From Paraflavitalea pollutisoli (GTDB lineage: Bacteria > Bacteroidota > Bacteroidia > Chitinophagales > Chitinophagaceae): a stretch of DNA of 64,000 bases. Shown in pieces: positions 1 to 7,714 of this stretch. Below the pieces are notes generated by a model, which saw only the letters and a program-made list of their open reading frames with translations, was not told where the DNA came from and made no database searches. A program made the translations under genes and the position numbers. Each line of letters opens with the position of its first letter. Positions within the stretch are counted from its first letter, which is position 1. The stretch spans positions 248,001 to 312,000 of the forward strand of contig NZ_JARKMX010000003.1 of the NCBI RefSeq assembly GCF_029360705.1, read 5' to 3'.

Positions 1-2
1 GC

Positions 3-1001
3 GATTACATTGCCGAGATCCGCAAAGCTGGTTACCCCGATGTGTCGGCCAGTCAGCTCATCTCTTTCAAAGCGCAAGGCATCGATGCCAAATACATCGC
101 CGACGTACGGAGTGCCAAGGCCAGCCTGGGTGAACCTGCCCGCAGCAGCCAGTCCACCAGTGCCGGCAGCAACAAAGCAGACCGCAACAAAGACAACGAT
201 AGCGAGGTGTCTATCAACACCAACACCAATTCTCAGGTCAATGTCAATCCCCAGGTAGATGTATCCATCAATGACCTCATCGCAATCAAGTCGCTCAATA
301 TTAATGAAACGTATATTAAATCGTTGGCGGATGCTGGTATGACGGGCCTCACCAACCAGCAACTCATTTCCATGAAATCACAGGGCATTACCGGCGAATA
401 CATCAAAGGCCTGCGTACAGCTGGATTCAAGGATCTCCGTGCGAACGATATCATCTCGATCAAATCATTGGGTGTGGATGCTGAGTTCGTAAAGTCGATC
501 CATGAAGCGGGATTTACGGAGATCTCCAACAGTCAGCTGATGTCTTTCAAGTCTTTGGGCATTACCGGGGCTTATATTAAATCGCTCAAAGCTGCAGGCT
601 ATGACGATATCAGGATTCAAGAGGTCACAGCATTCAAAGCACAGGGTATCACCCCGGAATTTGCCGCTTCTTTTGCGCCCCTGGGCTATAAGAACATTCC
701 TGCCCGCGAGATCATTTCGCTCAAATCACTCGGCGTTACACCAGAATTTGTAAAAGGGTTTAAGGATGCCGGGGTAAAAGAGGTGAGCCTCAACCAGGCC
801 ATTGGTTTCAAGGCCCAGAGTATTACGCCGGCGCTGTTCAAAGAGTACAATGAACTGGGTTTTGGAGAAGTATCCATCAATGATGTGGTAGCCGCCAAAG
901 CTACGGGCACTACACCCGCCTTTGTTACTGCCATGAAACAAAAAGGACACAACTTCAAGACCCTGCAGAAATATGTTCAACTGAAGACCATCATAGATTA
1001 A
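3..1001 (+). CDS. 29-residue helical repeat protein (5' end outside window)
   Basis: The frame is open from the first bases of the window, so the start codon lies upstream. The visible 332 residues hold part of a repeat array, a low-complexity linker rich in Ser, Asn and Asp (roughly residues 48-95), and then eight consecutive 29-residue repeats ending near the C-terminus. Each repeat follows the pattern xxxKSxGIxxxYIKxLxxAGF, then about eight polar residues, which reads as two short helices. No catalytic motif is visible. Repeats of this kind are often found in Bacteroidota as C-terminal extensions of M56/BlaR1-type peptidases or in proteins encoded beside them, so this may be the end of such a gene; that is inference, because the N-terminal part is missing. 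A hairpin terminator follows 31 bp after the stop codon. Confidence 0.8.
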   Translation, partial: DYIAEIRKAGYPDVSASQLISFKAQGIDAKYIADVRSAKASLGEPARSSQSTSAGSNKADRNKDNDSEVSINTNTNSQVNVNPQVDVSINDLIAIKSLNINETYIKSLADAGMTGLTNQQLISMKSQGITGEYIKGLRTAGFKDLRANDIISIKSLGVDAEFVKSIHEAGFTEISNSQLMSFKSLGITGAYIKSLKAAGYDDIRIQEVTAFKAQGITPEFAASFAPLGYKNIPAREIISLKSLGVTPEFVKGFKDAGVKEVSLNQAIGFKAQSITPALFKEYNELGFGEVSINDVVAAKATGTTPAFVTAMKQKGHNFKTLQKYVQLKTIID

Positions 1002-1031
1002 GCGGTCTTCCACATAGCCATGACAACAAGA

Positions 1032-1066
1032 AAGCTGCCTCCTTCACAGGGGGCAGCTTGTTTTTT
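1032..1066 (+). terminator. Rho-independent terminator after the repeat protein
   Basis: AAGCTGCC (1032-1039) pairs with GGCAGCTT (1052-1059), followed by a T run at 1061-1066. It sits just after the stop of the upstream gene, before the convergent hydrolase gene. Confidence 0.85.
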
Positions 1067-1144
1067 GTGACAGCTTCTTGATGCGCGGACCGGATCAATC
1101 AATGGAATAAACTCACTACAGCAAGGGAGTTGTCTTCGCTAGAC

Positions 1145-2056
1145 CTACTTCAAATGTTTCGCCAGAAAGCTGAATATTTTGGCCCGGATATCATCCGCGT
1201 CAAACATCACGCCGTAGTGCGGCGCGCCGGCTACCATGATGAGCTCGGTAGGTACGCCGTGCAGTTTGAGCCAGCTGTTGAGGATGACCGCTTGGGTATT
1301 GGGCACCTGGTCGTCTTTTTCTCCCTGGATGATGAGGAAAGGTGGATCGTTCTTGTCGACATAGGTAGCAGGGCTGGCAACGCGGGCAAGGTCGGGCCGG
1401 TCGATGGCGCGTGCACCGAGCAGTAAGGTAAGCGCATTCTTATCGTCCAGGGCTGCGGGTGTGGTGCCAATGGCGATGAGGTCAGAGGGGCCATAGAAGT
1501 CGACTACACAGCTAATGCCAAAGGATGGTTTTGTTCCGTTGGCATAGAAGGTATTCACTTTATTATTGAGCGACAAGGCCTGTAGCGACGCCAGGTGACC
1601 GCCGGCAGAAAAGCCCATGAGGGCGATCCTGTTCTTGTTCAGTTTATAAGTAGCGGCATTTTTATACAACCATTCCAGTGCCAGGTTGCAATCCTGTATT
1701 TGCGCCGGGAAAATGGCGGTGGTGCTGAAGCGGTAGTCGATAGAGGCGAGTGCGTAGCCGCTGTCGAGTATTCCGGCAATGGTCTTGCGCATATAGCTCA
1801 TATCGGCATACTTGTCGTTGACCATCCAGCCGCCGCCATGTACCCATACTACGAGTGGCGTAGAGGGGCCTGCATTGGCGGGCAGGTAGATGTCCAGCAG
1901 GTGTTTTTGGAACGTATCGCCGGCATAGTTGATATTTGGGTGAATGATGGTGCCGGTGGGGAAATATTGTCTGACGGGCGATTCCTGGCTGTAAGCTGCC
2001 AGGGGGAGTGCCAGGCCCAAAAGGGCGGCAAAGGACAAGGCGTGCAAGCATTTCAT
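1145..2056 (-). CDS. Secreted alpha/beta hydrolase (esterase/lipase-like)
   Basis: 303 residues with an N-terminal signal peptide (hydrophobic core about residues 6-22, cut near the Gln-Glu after Ser). The HGGGW motif is the oxyanion-hole signature of the hormone-sensitive-lipase / BD-FAE-like branch, and GFSAGGH carries the nucleophilic Ser. The Asp of GEKDDQVP and the His of PHYG near the C-terminus complete a plausible Ser-Asp-His triad. The likely role is hydrolysis of a carboxylic ester, for example acetyl groups on plant polysaccharide, in the periplasm or outside; the substrate cannot be read from sequence. The gene stands alone. Its upstream region carries three 51-bp palindromic repeats. 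Confidence 0.88.
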   Translation of the reverse strand: MKCLHALSFAALLGLALPLAAYSQESPVRQYFPTGTIIHPNINYAGDTFQKHLLDIYLPANAGPSTPLVVWVHGGGWMVNDKYADMSYMRKTIAGILDSGYALASIDYRFSTTAIFPAQIQDCNLALEWLYKNAATYKLNKNRIALMGFSAGGHLASLQALSLNNKVNTFYANGTKPSFGISCVVDFYGPSDLIAIGTTPAALDDKNALTLLLGARAIDRPDLARVASPATYVDKNDPPFLIIQGEKDDQVPNTQAVILNSWLKLHGVPTELIMVAGAPHYGVMFDADDIRAKIFSFLAKHLK

Positions 2057-2130
2057 GATAGCAGGAGTTTGCTACAAGGTACGAAAAGCCGGGTTTTGTG
2101 GTTGACCCTGGTCGGTTAAGGTATGTTTTA

Positions 2131-2263
2131 TGCAATTTGAAAGTTAGACTTGCAAATTGCAAAGTTTTAGGCCCTTTTTCATGCAATTTGAAAGTTTGAC
2201 TTGCAGATTGCATGATTTTAGGTCTGTTTTCATGCAATTTGAAAGTTAGACTTGCAAATTGCA
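2131..2263. repeat. Three tandem 51-bp units, each with a palindromic core
   Basis: Units begin at 2131, 2182 and 2233, exactly 51 bp apart. Each has the arm TGCAATTTG, a 13-base loop, and the arm CAAATTGCA (one G mismatch in unit 2), followed in units 1 and 2 by a less conserved spacer containing TTTTAGG and a T run. The third unit is cut off after its palindrome. The units lie 75-210 bp upstream of the minus-strand hydrolase start. Confidence 0.85.
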
Positions 2264-2744
2264 CAATCGGGTCGTTTTCGACATGGCACACTCGTGGCAG
2301 CCGGCGTGGCTGGTGATCAAGGGTGATATAGATGCAGTGACATAGTACTGGACATGCTCTGGATGTGCAGAGGCACTTCACTGGTAAAATCCGCTGTTTT
2401 AGAGCAGTGCCAGAACTGTGACAGAGCTGTGCCAGAGGAGTGACGGCGGTTTTCTTCGGGAATTCTTCGGCTTTTCATTGGTAATATCCCGGTATTTCCC
2501 GAAGAAGTCTCGAACAAGAGGCGAAGGAGGGACGAAGCAAACCCGATCGAGGTCGCCCGGATTTCCGGAAAATGAGCGGGTTCTGCCGGTTGCTTTAAAG
2601 CCTTTTCTTCCCCACCATTTCAGAAAACGGCTAAACGTCGCCAACCCGCTAAAAATTCTCTAGCTGAATTAGCCATTAACAATCCGAATCAGCCATTTTA
2701 GATGCTTTTTGCACTTTCCCGAAAAATGGGGCTGGCAAATTTTA

Positions 2745-2771
2745 TTGTTTGATGATAATTTATTATATTTG
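2745..2771 (+). promoter_or_regulatory. Orphan promoter-like sequence facing right
   Basis: TATATTTG (2764-2771) is an exact match to the Bacteroidota -7 consensus TAnnTTTG, with TTG at 2745-2747 about 16 bp upstream. No open reading frame follows on the plus strand; instead the predicted transcript would run through the inverted-repeat cluster and into the 3' end of the lyase gene in antisense. Confidence 0.4.
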
Positions 2772-2784
2772 GCTATAAGCTGAT

Positions 2785-2934
2785 GCCTGCCAATAGGTTG
2801 AACGCTTAGTACCCCATGGCCTGCTGATGGCCTACACATTGCCTACACACTGGGAAAACATTGCCTGCCGTCATTGTGCAGCCAGGCAATGCGCAGGCAA
2901 TCTGTAGGCATAGCGTAGGCAAACCTTAGGCAAT
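2785..2934. repeat. Cluster of nested inverted repeats (GCCTRC / GYAGGC)
   Basis: The left half has GCCTRC at 2785, 2830, 2841 and 2863; the right half has its complement as AGGCAA-type elements at 2884, 2893, 2904, 2915 and 2927. Two pairs are perfect: CATTGCCTG (2859-2867) with CAGGCAATG (2883-2891), and TTGCCTAC (2839-2846) with GTAGGCAA (2915-2922). The region can fold as hairpins within hairpins. No T run follows on the plus strand. Confidence 0.7.
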
Positions 2935-2957
2935 CCTATGCCTATATGCCCGCAATG

Positions 2958-4364
2958 CTACTTATCACCAGACCGCATAGCCGCTTCATGTCCCACATCT
3001 GCCTTCTGCAGCACACGCGCTTTTACCGCCGTCGTTGACAACTGATCTGCACCCGCATCGAACGGAGCCTTGCGCAACTGTCCATCCATATCGACCGTAA
3101 TACCCCTAAAATCGTCTTTCGCCACCGCGCCGATGGCTGGGCTGCCTTTCTGCAAATGATAGATTCCTGCCCCATCCCTGGCCAACAGGGGATCGATCTG
3201 CCGGAAAGCGGTATCGGGCAACTGACCGGCGCCTTTGGTCTTGAACAGGATATTTCCCTTCCATACCGGCTGTATATACAGCGGTCCCTGTATACTCACT
3301 GCCTCGCCACCACCCTGAATAATGTTGTACGCAATCGTAATATGGGTGGAGCCAATGCCCTTGGGGCGCTCGGTACGCGTGATGTTCTCTTCATTATCGA
3401 CGAGCGTATTGAAAGCGATCAGCACCCGGTCGGGCCGGTCATGCGAGCGTACATCGGCGCCATCGGCCACCTCTGCACCGCCATTGCCGATATTGATCGC
3501 CGGCTTGCACTGCTCGAAGTAATTGCTGTGGATGATATGGTCGTCGCCAAAAATGCGCAGGCCTGGCGTACGGCAAAAGTAATTGCCATACACCTCACAA
3601 TGGTTGCCATGCCGCAGGGTAAACTGCGCTTTGCAGTCGCGGATGGTGTTGTACCGGATGGTTACAAAGGAGGCCTTCACCGACAGCAGTTCGTTTTCAC
3701 CGGCACATTGTTCAAACAGGTTGTTCTCAAACAAACTATGACTCGAAGACAAGCTGTAGCCACTCAGGCCAAACTGTACCGCCTCCGCGCCATTACCAGT
3801 TTGCGGCAGGAAGTCGAAGAAATAGTTGTGGTGGATCCATAACCGCTCAGCGATCTGACTGCCTTCACCACGTACACCGATGAATTTGCCCAGCGAATTC
3901 TTGTGCTGAAAAGTATTGTAATCTACCTGATGATCGCTACCCATCAGGCTGAGGTAGTTGCCTTCACCGGTAGTCTCGAAAATGTTTTGTGTCCAACGGC
4001 TGAATCGGCTGCCAGGTTCCGTCAGCGCTTTGTCTGAGCTGTGTTTGAATACAAAGCCACGGATCACGATATAAGCGCCAGCAATGCGAAACCCACCCTT
4101 GCCGAGCATGGTGGTGCGTCCTTTTTGTTGGGCAGCGATGGTAATCGGCTCCGCAAACTGACCGCTGTTGCGGATCACGATATCGGCCGTGGTGGTATAG
4201 TCGCCAGGCGCAACGCTGATCACATCGCCGGGCGCCGCCTTATCGATAGCAGACTGTAAGGCAGCAATGGTTTTTACAACAATCTCTTTGGCGGAAGCAG
4301 TGGTAGGCAACAGGCCGGTAATAACAAGGGCAATAGCAATACGAAGAAACGTGTTTTTGTACAT
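2958..4364 (-). CDS. Polysaccharide lyase family 6 (alginate lyase / chondroitinase B-like)
   Basis: 468 residues from the ATG at 4364, chosen because it begins a clean signal peptide (MYKNTFLR, then a hydrophobic core, cut near ASA-KE); a longer frame to 4523 only adds an implausible leader. The body is a right-handed beta-helix with repeated Asn-containing turns such as HHNYFFDF and VYGNYF. K230 (SVKAS) and R251 (LRHGN) are 21 residues apart, the same spacing as the catalytic Lys250 and Arg271 of chondroitinase B, and family members cleave uronic-acid polymers (alginate, dermatan sulfate) by beta-elimination. The substrate here is undecided; alginate is common in this family. No SusC/SusD pair adjoins it, so it is not part of a canonical utilisation locus in this window. 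Confidence 0.88.
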   Translation of the reverse strand: MYKNTFLRIAIALVITGLLPTTASAKEIVVKTIAALQSAIDKAAPGDVISVAPGDYTTTADIVIRNSGQFAEPITIAAQQKGRTTMLGKGGFRIAGAYIVIRGFVFKHSSDKALTEPGSRFSRWTQNIFETTGEGNYLSLMGSDHQVDYNTFQHKNSLGKFIGVRGEGSQIAERLWIHHNYFFDFLPQTGNGAEAVQFGLSGYSLSSSHSLFENNLFEQCAGENELLSVKASFVTIRYNTIRDCKAQFTLRHGNHCEVYGNYFCRTPGLRIFGDDHIIHSNYFEQCKPAINIGNGGAEVADGADVRSHDRPDRVLIAFNTLVDNEENITRTERPKGIGSTHITIAYNIIQGGGEAVSIQGPLYIQPVWKGNILFKTKGAGQLPDTAFRQIDPLLARDGAGIYHLQKGSPAIGAVAKDDFRGITVDMDGQLRKAPFDAGADQLSTTAVKARVLQKADVGHEAAMRSGDK

Positions 4365-4552
4365 CTGATGTGGATTGAGCAAGGTCACAAGTAAGTATAT
4401 AAAAACCAAATCGCAGCCTGGCCGATTTGCATTGTATACAGCGATTTTGGCCAACCTACCGAAAGAATGAGTGAATGGTGGGATTGAATGAGCGGGCGGG
4501 TGGAGGGCAATCAACGATTTCAATAATTTTAGGATGCATAAACTATGTGCCC

Positions 4553-5158
4553 ATGGCCGTCATCAACTATGTAAAGCACCGTTTCCAGAATCCGGGTGTA
4601 CTCACGCTGGATCAATACCACCAGTTAAAACAATTGTGGTCTACCGATCCTGCTTATAATCCCGGCAGGTTATCAAAAGCAACGTTCACCTATTATTTCC
4701 GGAAACGGCTGTGGTGGATCGTTGGCTGTGCGTTGGTATGTTTGGTGGCGATCCCCCTGTACCTTCATTTGTTTCCGGAGAAGCCCAATGGACTTGAATG
4801 GGACCGGGTGGCCCTGGTGGGGCCCGCCATTCTCGCGGGCTTGATCGGGTTTTTCATCCTCGCACAATTGCTCCTGGAAGGGCCATCGTATGCTACCTTC
4901 CTGGCAGATCGGCAACGTTACTACTCCCAACTCGCCGTGGCGGTCCAGGCCAGCCGCGACTACCATAGCTTCACCCAACAATTCTATCCTTATGTGCCGG
5001 GCAACAAGCCAGCCAGGAAGTTGACGGCAGCCACCGGCACTGGCGACAGATTTCTCACTGCCCTTTTCCACTGGATCGATAAACATATGTGGAAGGTATT
5101 CCTGCTTGTTCTTGCGCTGTGGTTGCTGAATAAGTATGTATTCAGGATATCATTTTGA
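4553..5158 (+). CDS. Small membrane protein of unknown function
   Basis: 201 residues from the ATG at 4553 (MAVINYVKHRF). An in-frame ATG at 4475 is possible, but TAATTTTA at 4524-4531 resembles a -7 element and favours the later start. Hydrophobic segments lie at about residues 50-70, 83-107 and 180-198, with a polar, Tyr/Gln-rich stretch between the second and third. I recognise no domain. It is divergent from the lyase and lies 69 bp upstream of arsR on the same strand, but has no visible link to arsenic resistance. Confidence 0.65.
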   Translation: MAVINYVKHRFQNPGVLTLDQYHQLKQLWSTDPAYNPGRLSKATFTYYFRKRLWWIVGCALVCLVAIPLYLHLFPEKPNGLEWDRVALVGPAILAGLIGFFILAQLLLEGPSYATFLADRQRYYSQLAVAVQASRDYHSFTQQFYPYVPGNKPARKLTAATGTGDRFLTALFHWIDKHMWKVFLLVLALWLLNKYVFRISF

Positions 5159-5188
5159 GGAGGCTAGCCAGGCCCTTGAAAGATTTCT

Positions 5189-5223
5189 TTTGCTGATTAA
5201 TTAATCAATCGTAATATTGCGAT
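5189..5223 (+). promoter_or_regulatory. arsR promoter with overlapping ArsR operator
   Basis: TTTG (5189-5192) and TAATATTG (5212-5219), 19 bp apart, resemble the Bacteroidota -33 and -7 elements. The 16-bp near-palindrome ATCGTAATATTGCGAT (5208-5223) covers the -7 box and ends 3 bp before the arsR start, so a bound dimer would block transcription. The leader would be very short. Confidence 0.7.
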
Positions 5224-5226
5224 GTA

Positions 5227-5556
5227 ATGGGAATAACGAAGTCGGAGATATTTACAGACAAGCAGAATAAGCTGGCGCAAATGATGAAGGCCCTTGGTCA
5301 TCCTGCCCGCATCGCTATTATTCAACACCTCATCAAGGCGCAGGCTTGTATTTGTGGCGACCTGGTAGAAGAATTGGGCCTGGCCCAGGCTACCATTAGC
5401 CAGCACCTGAAGGAGTTGAAAAATGCCGGTCTCATCCAGGGCACTATTGAAGGGACCAGTGTGTGTTATTGTATCGATCCAAAGGTCTGGAATAAATACA
5501 AGGCAGCCTTCGATGCTTTTTTCGTCTCCTACGTAAACAAGGACAGCTGCTGCTGA
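5227..5556 (+). CDS. arsR: ArsR/SmtB-family arsenic-responsive repressor
   Basis: 109 residues, typical for the family, with a winged helix (KALGHPARIAII through ATISQHLKELKNAGLI). C41 and C43 in ACICGD match the Cys-x-Cys site of ArsR proteins that bind As(III) at the DNA-binding helix; further Cys residues occur in VCYC and in the terminal DSCC. Binding of arsenite is expected to release the repressor from DNA. It is first in an arsR-arsM-arsC cluster, and related palindromes precede both arsR and arsM, consistent with autoregulation and control of the following genes. Confidence 0.92.
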   Translation: MGITKSEIFTDKQNKLAQMMKALGHPARIAIIQHLIKAQACICGDLVEELGLAQATISQHLKELKNAGLIQGTIEGTSVCYCIDPKVWNKYKAAFDAFFVSYVNKDSCC

Positions 5557-5576
5557 CCTTTTTTTTGAACTCATTC

Positions 5577-5592
5577 ATCGTAATATTACAAT
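5577..5592. promoter_or_regulatory. Second ArsR-type operator before arsM
   Basis: ATCGTAATATTACAAT matches the arsR operator at 13 of 16 positions and lies 24 bp upstream of arsM. TTTG at 5564-5567 and TAATATTA at 5581-5588 could be promoter elements but are only 13 bp apart. The site suggests that arsM has its own regulated promoter as well as read-through from arsR. Confidence 0.6.
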
Positions 5593-5616
5593 TAAACAAT
5601 AAAAACGATACAAGCC

Positions 5617-6462
5617 ATGCAAACCAACGAACAAATAAAAGACATGGTAAGGCAGAAATACAGTGTCATTGCCTTACAGGATAAAACCGACAATGCCGCC
5701 TCCTGCTGCGGGGCAGGATCTTGTTCACTGGAGACCTCCAATATCATGACAGATGATTACGCCGGCCTGGAAGGATACAACCAGGATGCTGACCTCGGCC
5801 TGGGTTGCGGTCTGCCTACACAGTTTGCGAAGATCAAAAAAGGGGATGTGGTGATAGACCTCGGCTCCGGGGCCGGTAATGATGCGTTTGTAGCGAGGGC
5901 GGAGACTGGTGACACGGGCAAAGTGATCGGTATCGATTTCACGCCAGCCATGATTGAAAAGGCCAGGACCAACGCCGAAAAGCTCGGCTACCACAATGTC
6001 GAGTTTAGGCAGGGCGATATTGAAAATATGCCGGTATCGGCCAATATAGCCGATGTGATCGTCAGCAACTGTGTGCTCAACCTGGTGCCCGATAAAGCAG
6101 CCGTGATCCGGGATATATACAGGGTACTCAAACCCGGTGGCCATTTCAGTATTTCCGATATCGTGTTGGAAGGCGATCTACCGCCTGCGATACAACAGGC
6201 GGCAGAAATGTATGCAGGCTGCGTGTCGGGCGCCATTCAAAAAGAGGTATACCTCGATTTGATTGTAGCCAACGGGTTTGTTAACAGGACGGTCCAAAAA
6301 GAAAAGGTCATCAACATTCCCAATGATGTCTTGTCGCCCTACCTCAGCCCGGAAGAGATTGTTCAATTCAAGGCAGGCAATACGGGTATTTACAGTATCA
6401 CGGTATATGCAGAAAAACCAGTGGAGCCCGCAGCTTGTTGCGCCCCCGGTTGTTGTCAATAA
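5617..6462 (+). CDS. arsM: Arsenite S-adenosylmethionine methyltransferase
   Basis: 281 residues. The N-terminal part has a Cys cluster (CCGAGSC near residues 30-36), followed by a class I SAM-binding fold with motif I DLGSGAGNDAF and motif GDIENMPV, then SNCVLNLVPDK and the AGCVSGA segment that carries a conserved As-binding Cys in ArsM proteins. The C-terminus ends in a second Cys-rich tail (CCAPGCC). ArsM methylates trivalent arsenic to mono-, di- and trimethyl species that leave the cell, in the cytoplasm. It lies between arsR and arsC, with its own operator-like site upstream. Confidence 0.93.
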   Translation: MQTNEQIKDMVRQKYSVIALQDKTDNAASCCGAGSCSLETSNIMTDDYAGLEGYNQDADLGLGCGLPTQFAKIKKGDVVIDLGSGAGNDAFVARAETGDTGKVIGIDFTPAMIEKARTNAEKLGYHNVEFRQGDIENMPVSANIADVIVSNCVLNLVPDKAAVIRDIYRVLKPGGHFSISDIVLEGDLPPAIQQAAEMYAGCVSGAIQKEVYLDLIVANGFVNRTVQKEKVINIPNDVLSPYLSPEEIVQFKAGNTGIYSITVYAEKPVEPAACCAPGCCQ

Positions 6463-6479
6463 CCCCAAACGGCAAACCC

Positions 6480-6899
6480 ATGAATGAAAAGAAGATACTG
6501 GTTCTTTGTACGGGCAACAGTTGCCGCAGTCAGATCGCAGAGGGCTATCTGAAACATTTCGCCGGCGACAGGGCAATGATCTATAGCGCTGGTGTAGAAA
6601 CGCATGGCGTAAATCCACGGGCAATCGCTACCATGGCCGAAGATGGTATTGACATCAGCACGCACACTTCTAATCATGTTTCCGAGTACGTAGGGGTCGA
6701 TTTTGATTTCGTAATAACCGTCTGCGACCATGCGAAGGAAAGGTGCCCTGTATTCCCCACAAAGGCTATACAGCTGCATGAAAACTTTCCCGACCCGGCT
6801 AAGGCTACCGGCAGGCCAGAAGAAGTAATGGATGAGTTCAGACGGGTAAGGGATATTATACGTGCGTATGCGAGGGCCTTTGTCGAACAGCATTTATAA
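6480..6899 (+). CDS. arsC: Thioredoxin-linked arsenate reductase (LMW phosphatase fold)
   Basis: 139 residues from the ATG at 6480. The P-loop CTGNSCRS places C10, C15 and R16, and C82 and C89 (VCDHAKERC) plus D105 (FPDP) fall at the same positions as in the Staphylococcus plasmid pI258 ArsC. That enzyme reduces As(V) to As(III) through a C10-C82-C89 disulfide cascade recharged by thioredoxin, so the full mechanism appears intact. An upstream in-frame ATG at 6435 would overlap arsM and add 15 unrelated residues. The product, As(III), is the substrate of the adjacent ArsM. A strong terminator ends the cluster. Confidence 0.93.
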   Translation: MNEKKILVLCTGNSCRSQIAEGYLKHFAGDRAMIYSAGVETHGVNPRAIATMAEDGIDISTHTSNHVSEYVGVDFDFVITVCDHAKERCPVFPTKAIQLHENFPDPAKATGRPEEVMDEFRRVRDIIRAYARAFVEQHL

Positions 6900-6903
6900 G
6901 CCA

Positions 6904-6936
6904 CGAACGCCACCGCGGGAGGTGGCGTTCGTTTTT
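6904..6936 (+). terminator. Terminator of the ars cluster
   Basis: CGAACGCCACC (6904-6914), a 6-base loop, GGTGGCGTTCG (6921-6931), then five T. The 11-bp stem is perfect. Confidence 0.95.
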
Positions 6937-7714
6937 GTGACCTACCCCTTGGTGATCACATAGGCCGCCGTAGCCAGGTCGGTCAGGTTTTTAAACAGGC
7001 GGTTATCGACAGCTGGTTTTTTATAAGTATTCCTAGGAAAATGTTATCATAAACGATCACGATATGCCTGTAACGGATCAATAAACGCTAAAATAAATAC
7101 GTAATTATTTTCTTATGAATTTTAAATCTAAGGGTAATTGCTTAGGGTATGTTTCATCATAGGATAAGGTTTAATGGTTAACGCATATGAATGGGAGCGC
7201 CCGCTTTTTCAAAGGCGGGCTTTTGTTTTTATTTAGATCACCTATTGCCCGACAATTACCGGTTGCTGTTTAACCGGCTTCCTATGACCATCAGCTTCAT
7301 GAGTTTCCTGGCCACTACCATCTATTAATGGATCTCACCTCGACTTGAGAGGCAGTTGTTTTATTTTCTGTTGTTAATAGGCTTTTTCAGCCTGTGGTGG
7401 TATTACACGGAACAGCCACGGAGGCGTAATCTGCAATTCAGCATCACCAAAACCATGGTGCCTATCCTGCAAACGGAAACCGTCAACGCCTACGGCGACT
7501 GCAGGGTAGAGAATGGCGATTGCGCACCACTGCAGTCCTTCGAGTTCAATGCGAAAATGGCCTTTGGTACCGTCTTCGAACCGGTGTTTACTGTCAACGT
7601 GAATCGTGTCAACTGCCTTTATTGAACCAATACCTGCGTGACGGCCCACACGCGCAAAGTGATATTTCAGTTCCACGATACCCGTAGGGTTATTAGTAAA
7701 CAGGTGGAAATATG
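6937..7714. other. Region without a confident gene
   Basis: About 780 bp. On the minus strand 6952-7035 reads as an open 27-codon C-terminal fragment (ending TAAYVITKG) with a stop shortly upstream, which may be a gene remnant. On both strands frames of about 90-100 codons cover 7356-7676, but neither shows a motif. A free-standing terminator lies at 7199-7230. Confidence 0.5.
7199..7230 (+). terminator. Orphan terminator without a gene in front of it
   Basis: GCCCGC (7199-7204) pairs with GCGGGC (7215-7220) around a T/A-rich loop, followed by TTTTGTTTTT. The only plus-strand frame just before it is a 15-codon ORF at 7115-7162. It may end a small RNA or a lost gene. Confidence 0.7.

Larger units (their letters stand above)
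2264..2957. other. Long intergenic region without a supported gene
   Basis: Together with the 51-bp repeats, about 900 bp lie between the hydrolase and the lyase gene. Short open frames exist at 2399-2663 on both strands but have no recognisable motif and a composition unlike the neighbouring genes. The right-hand 200 bp hold an orphan promoter-like sequence and a cluster of short inverted repeats, listed separately. Confidence 0.6.

Noticed and set aside
2131-2289. CRISPR array
   Set aside because: Only three units, no unique spacers, spacer segments are themselves repeated and no cas genes are nearby.
1662-2381. Long minus-strand frame with a 17-residue repeat covering the 51-bp repeats
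   Set aside because: It overlaps the real hydrolase gene on the same strand in another frame, and the repeats are explained by the palindromic DNA units.
2399-2663. Small overlapping frames on both strands
   Set aside because: About 80 codons each, with no motif, no promoter match and a composition unlike neighbouring genes.
7356-7676. Overlapping plus- and minus-strand frames of about 90-100 codons
   Set aside because: Neither shows a motif, a promoter or a consistent composition; left unassigned.
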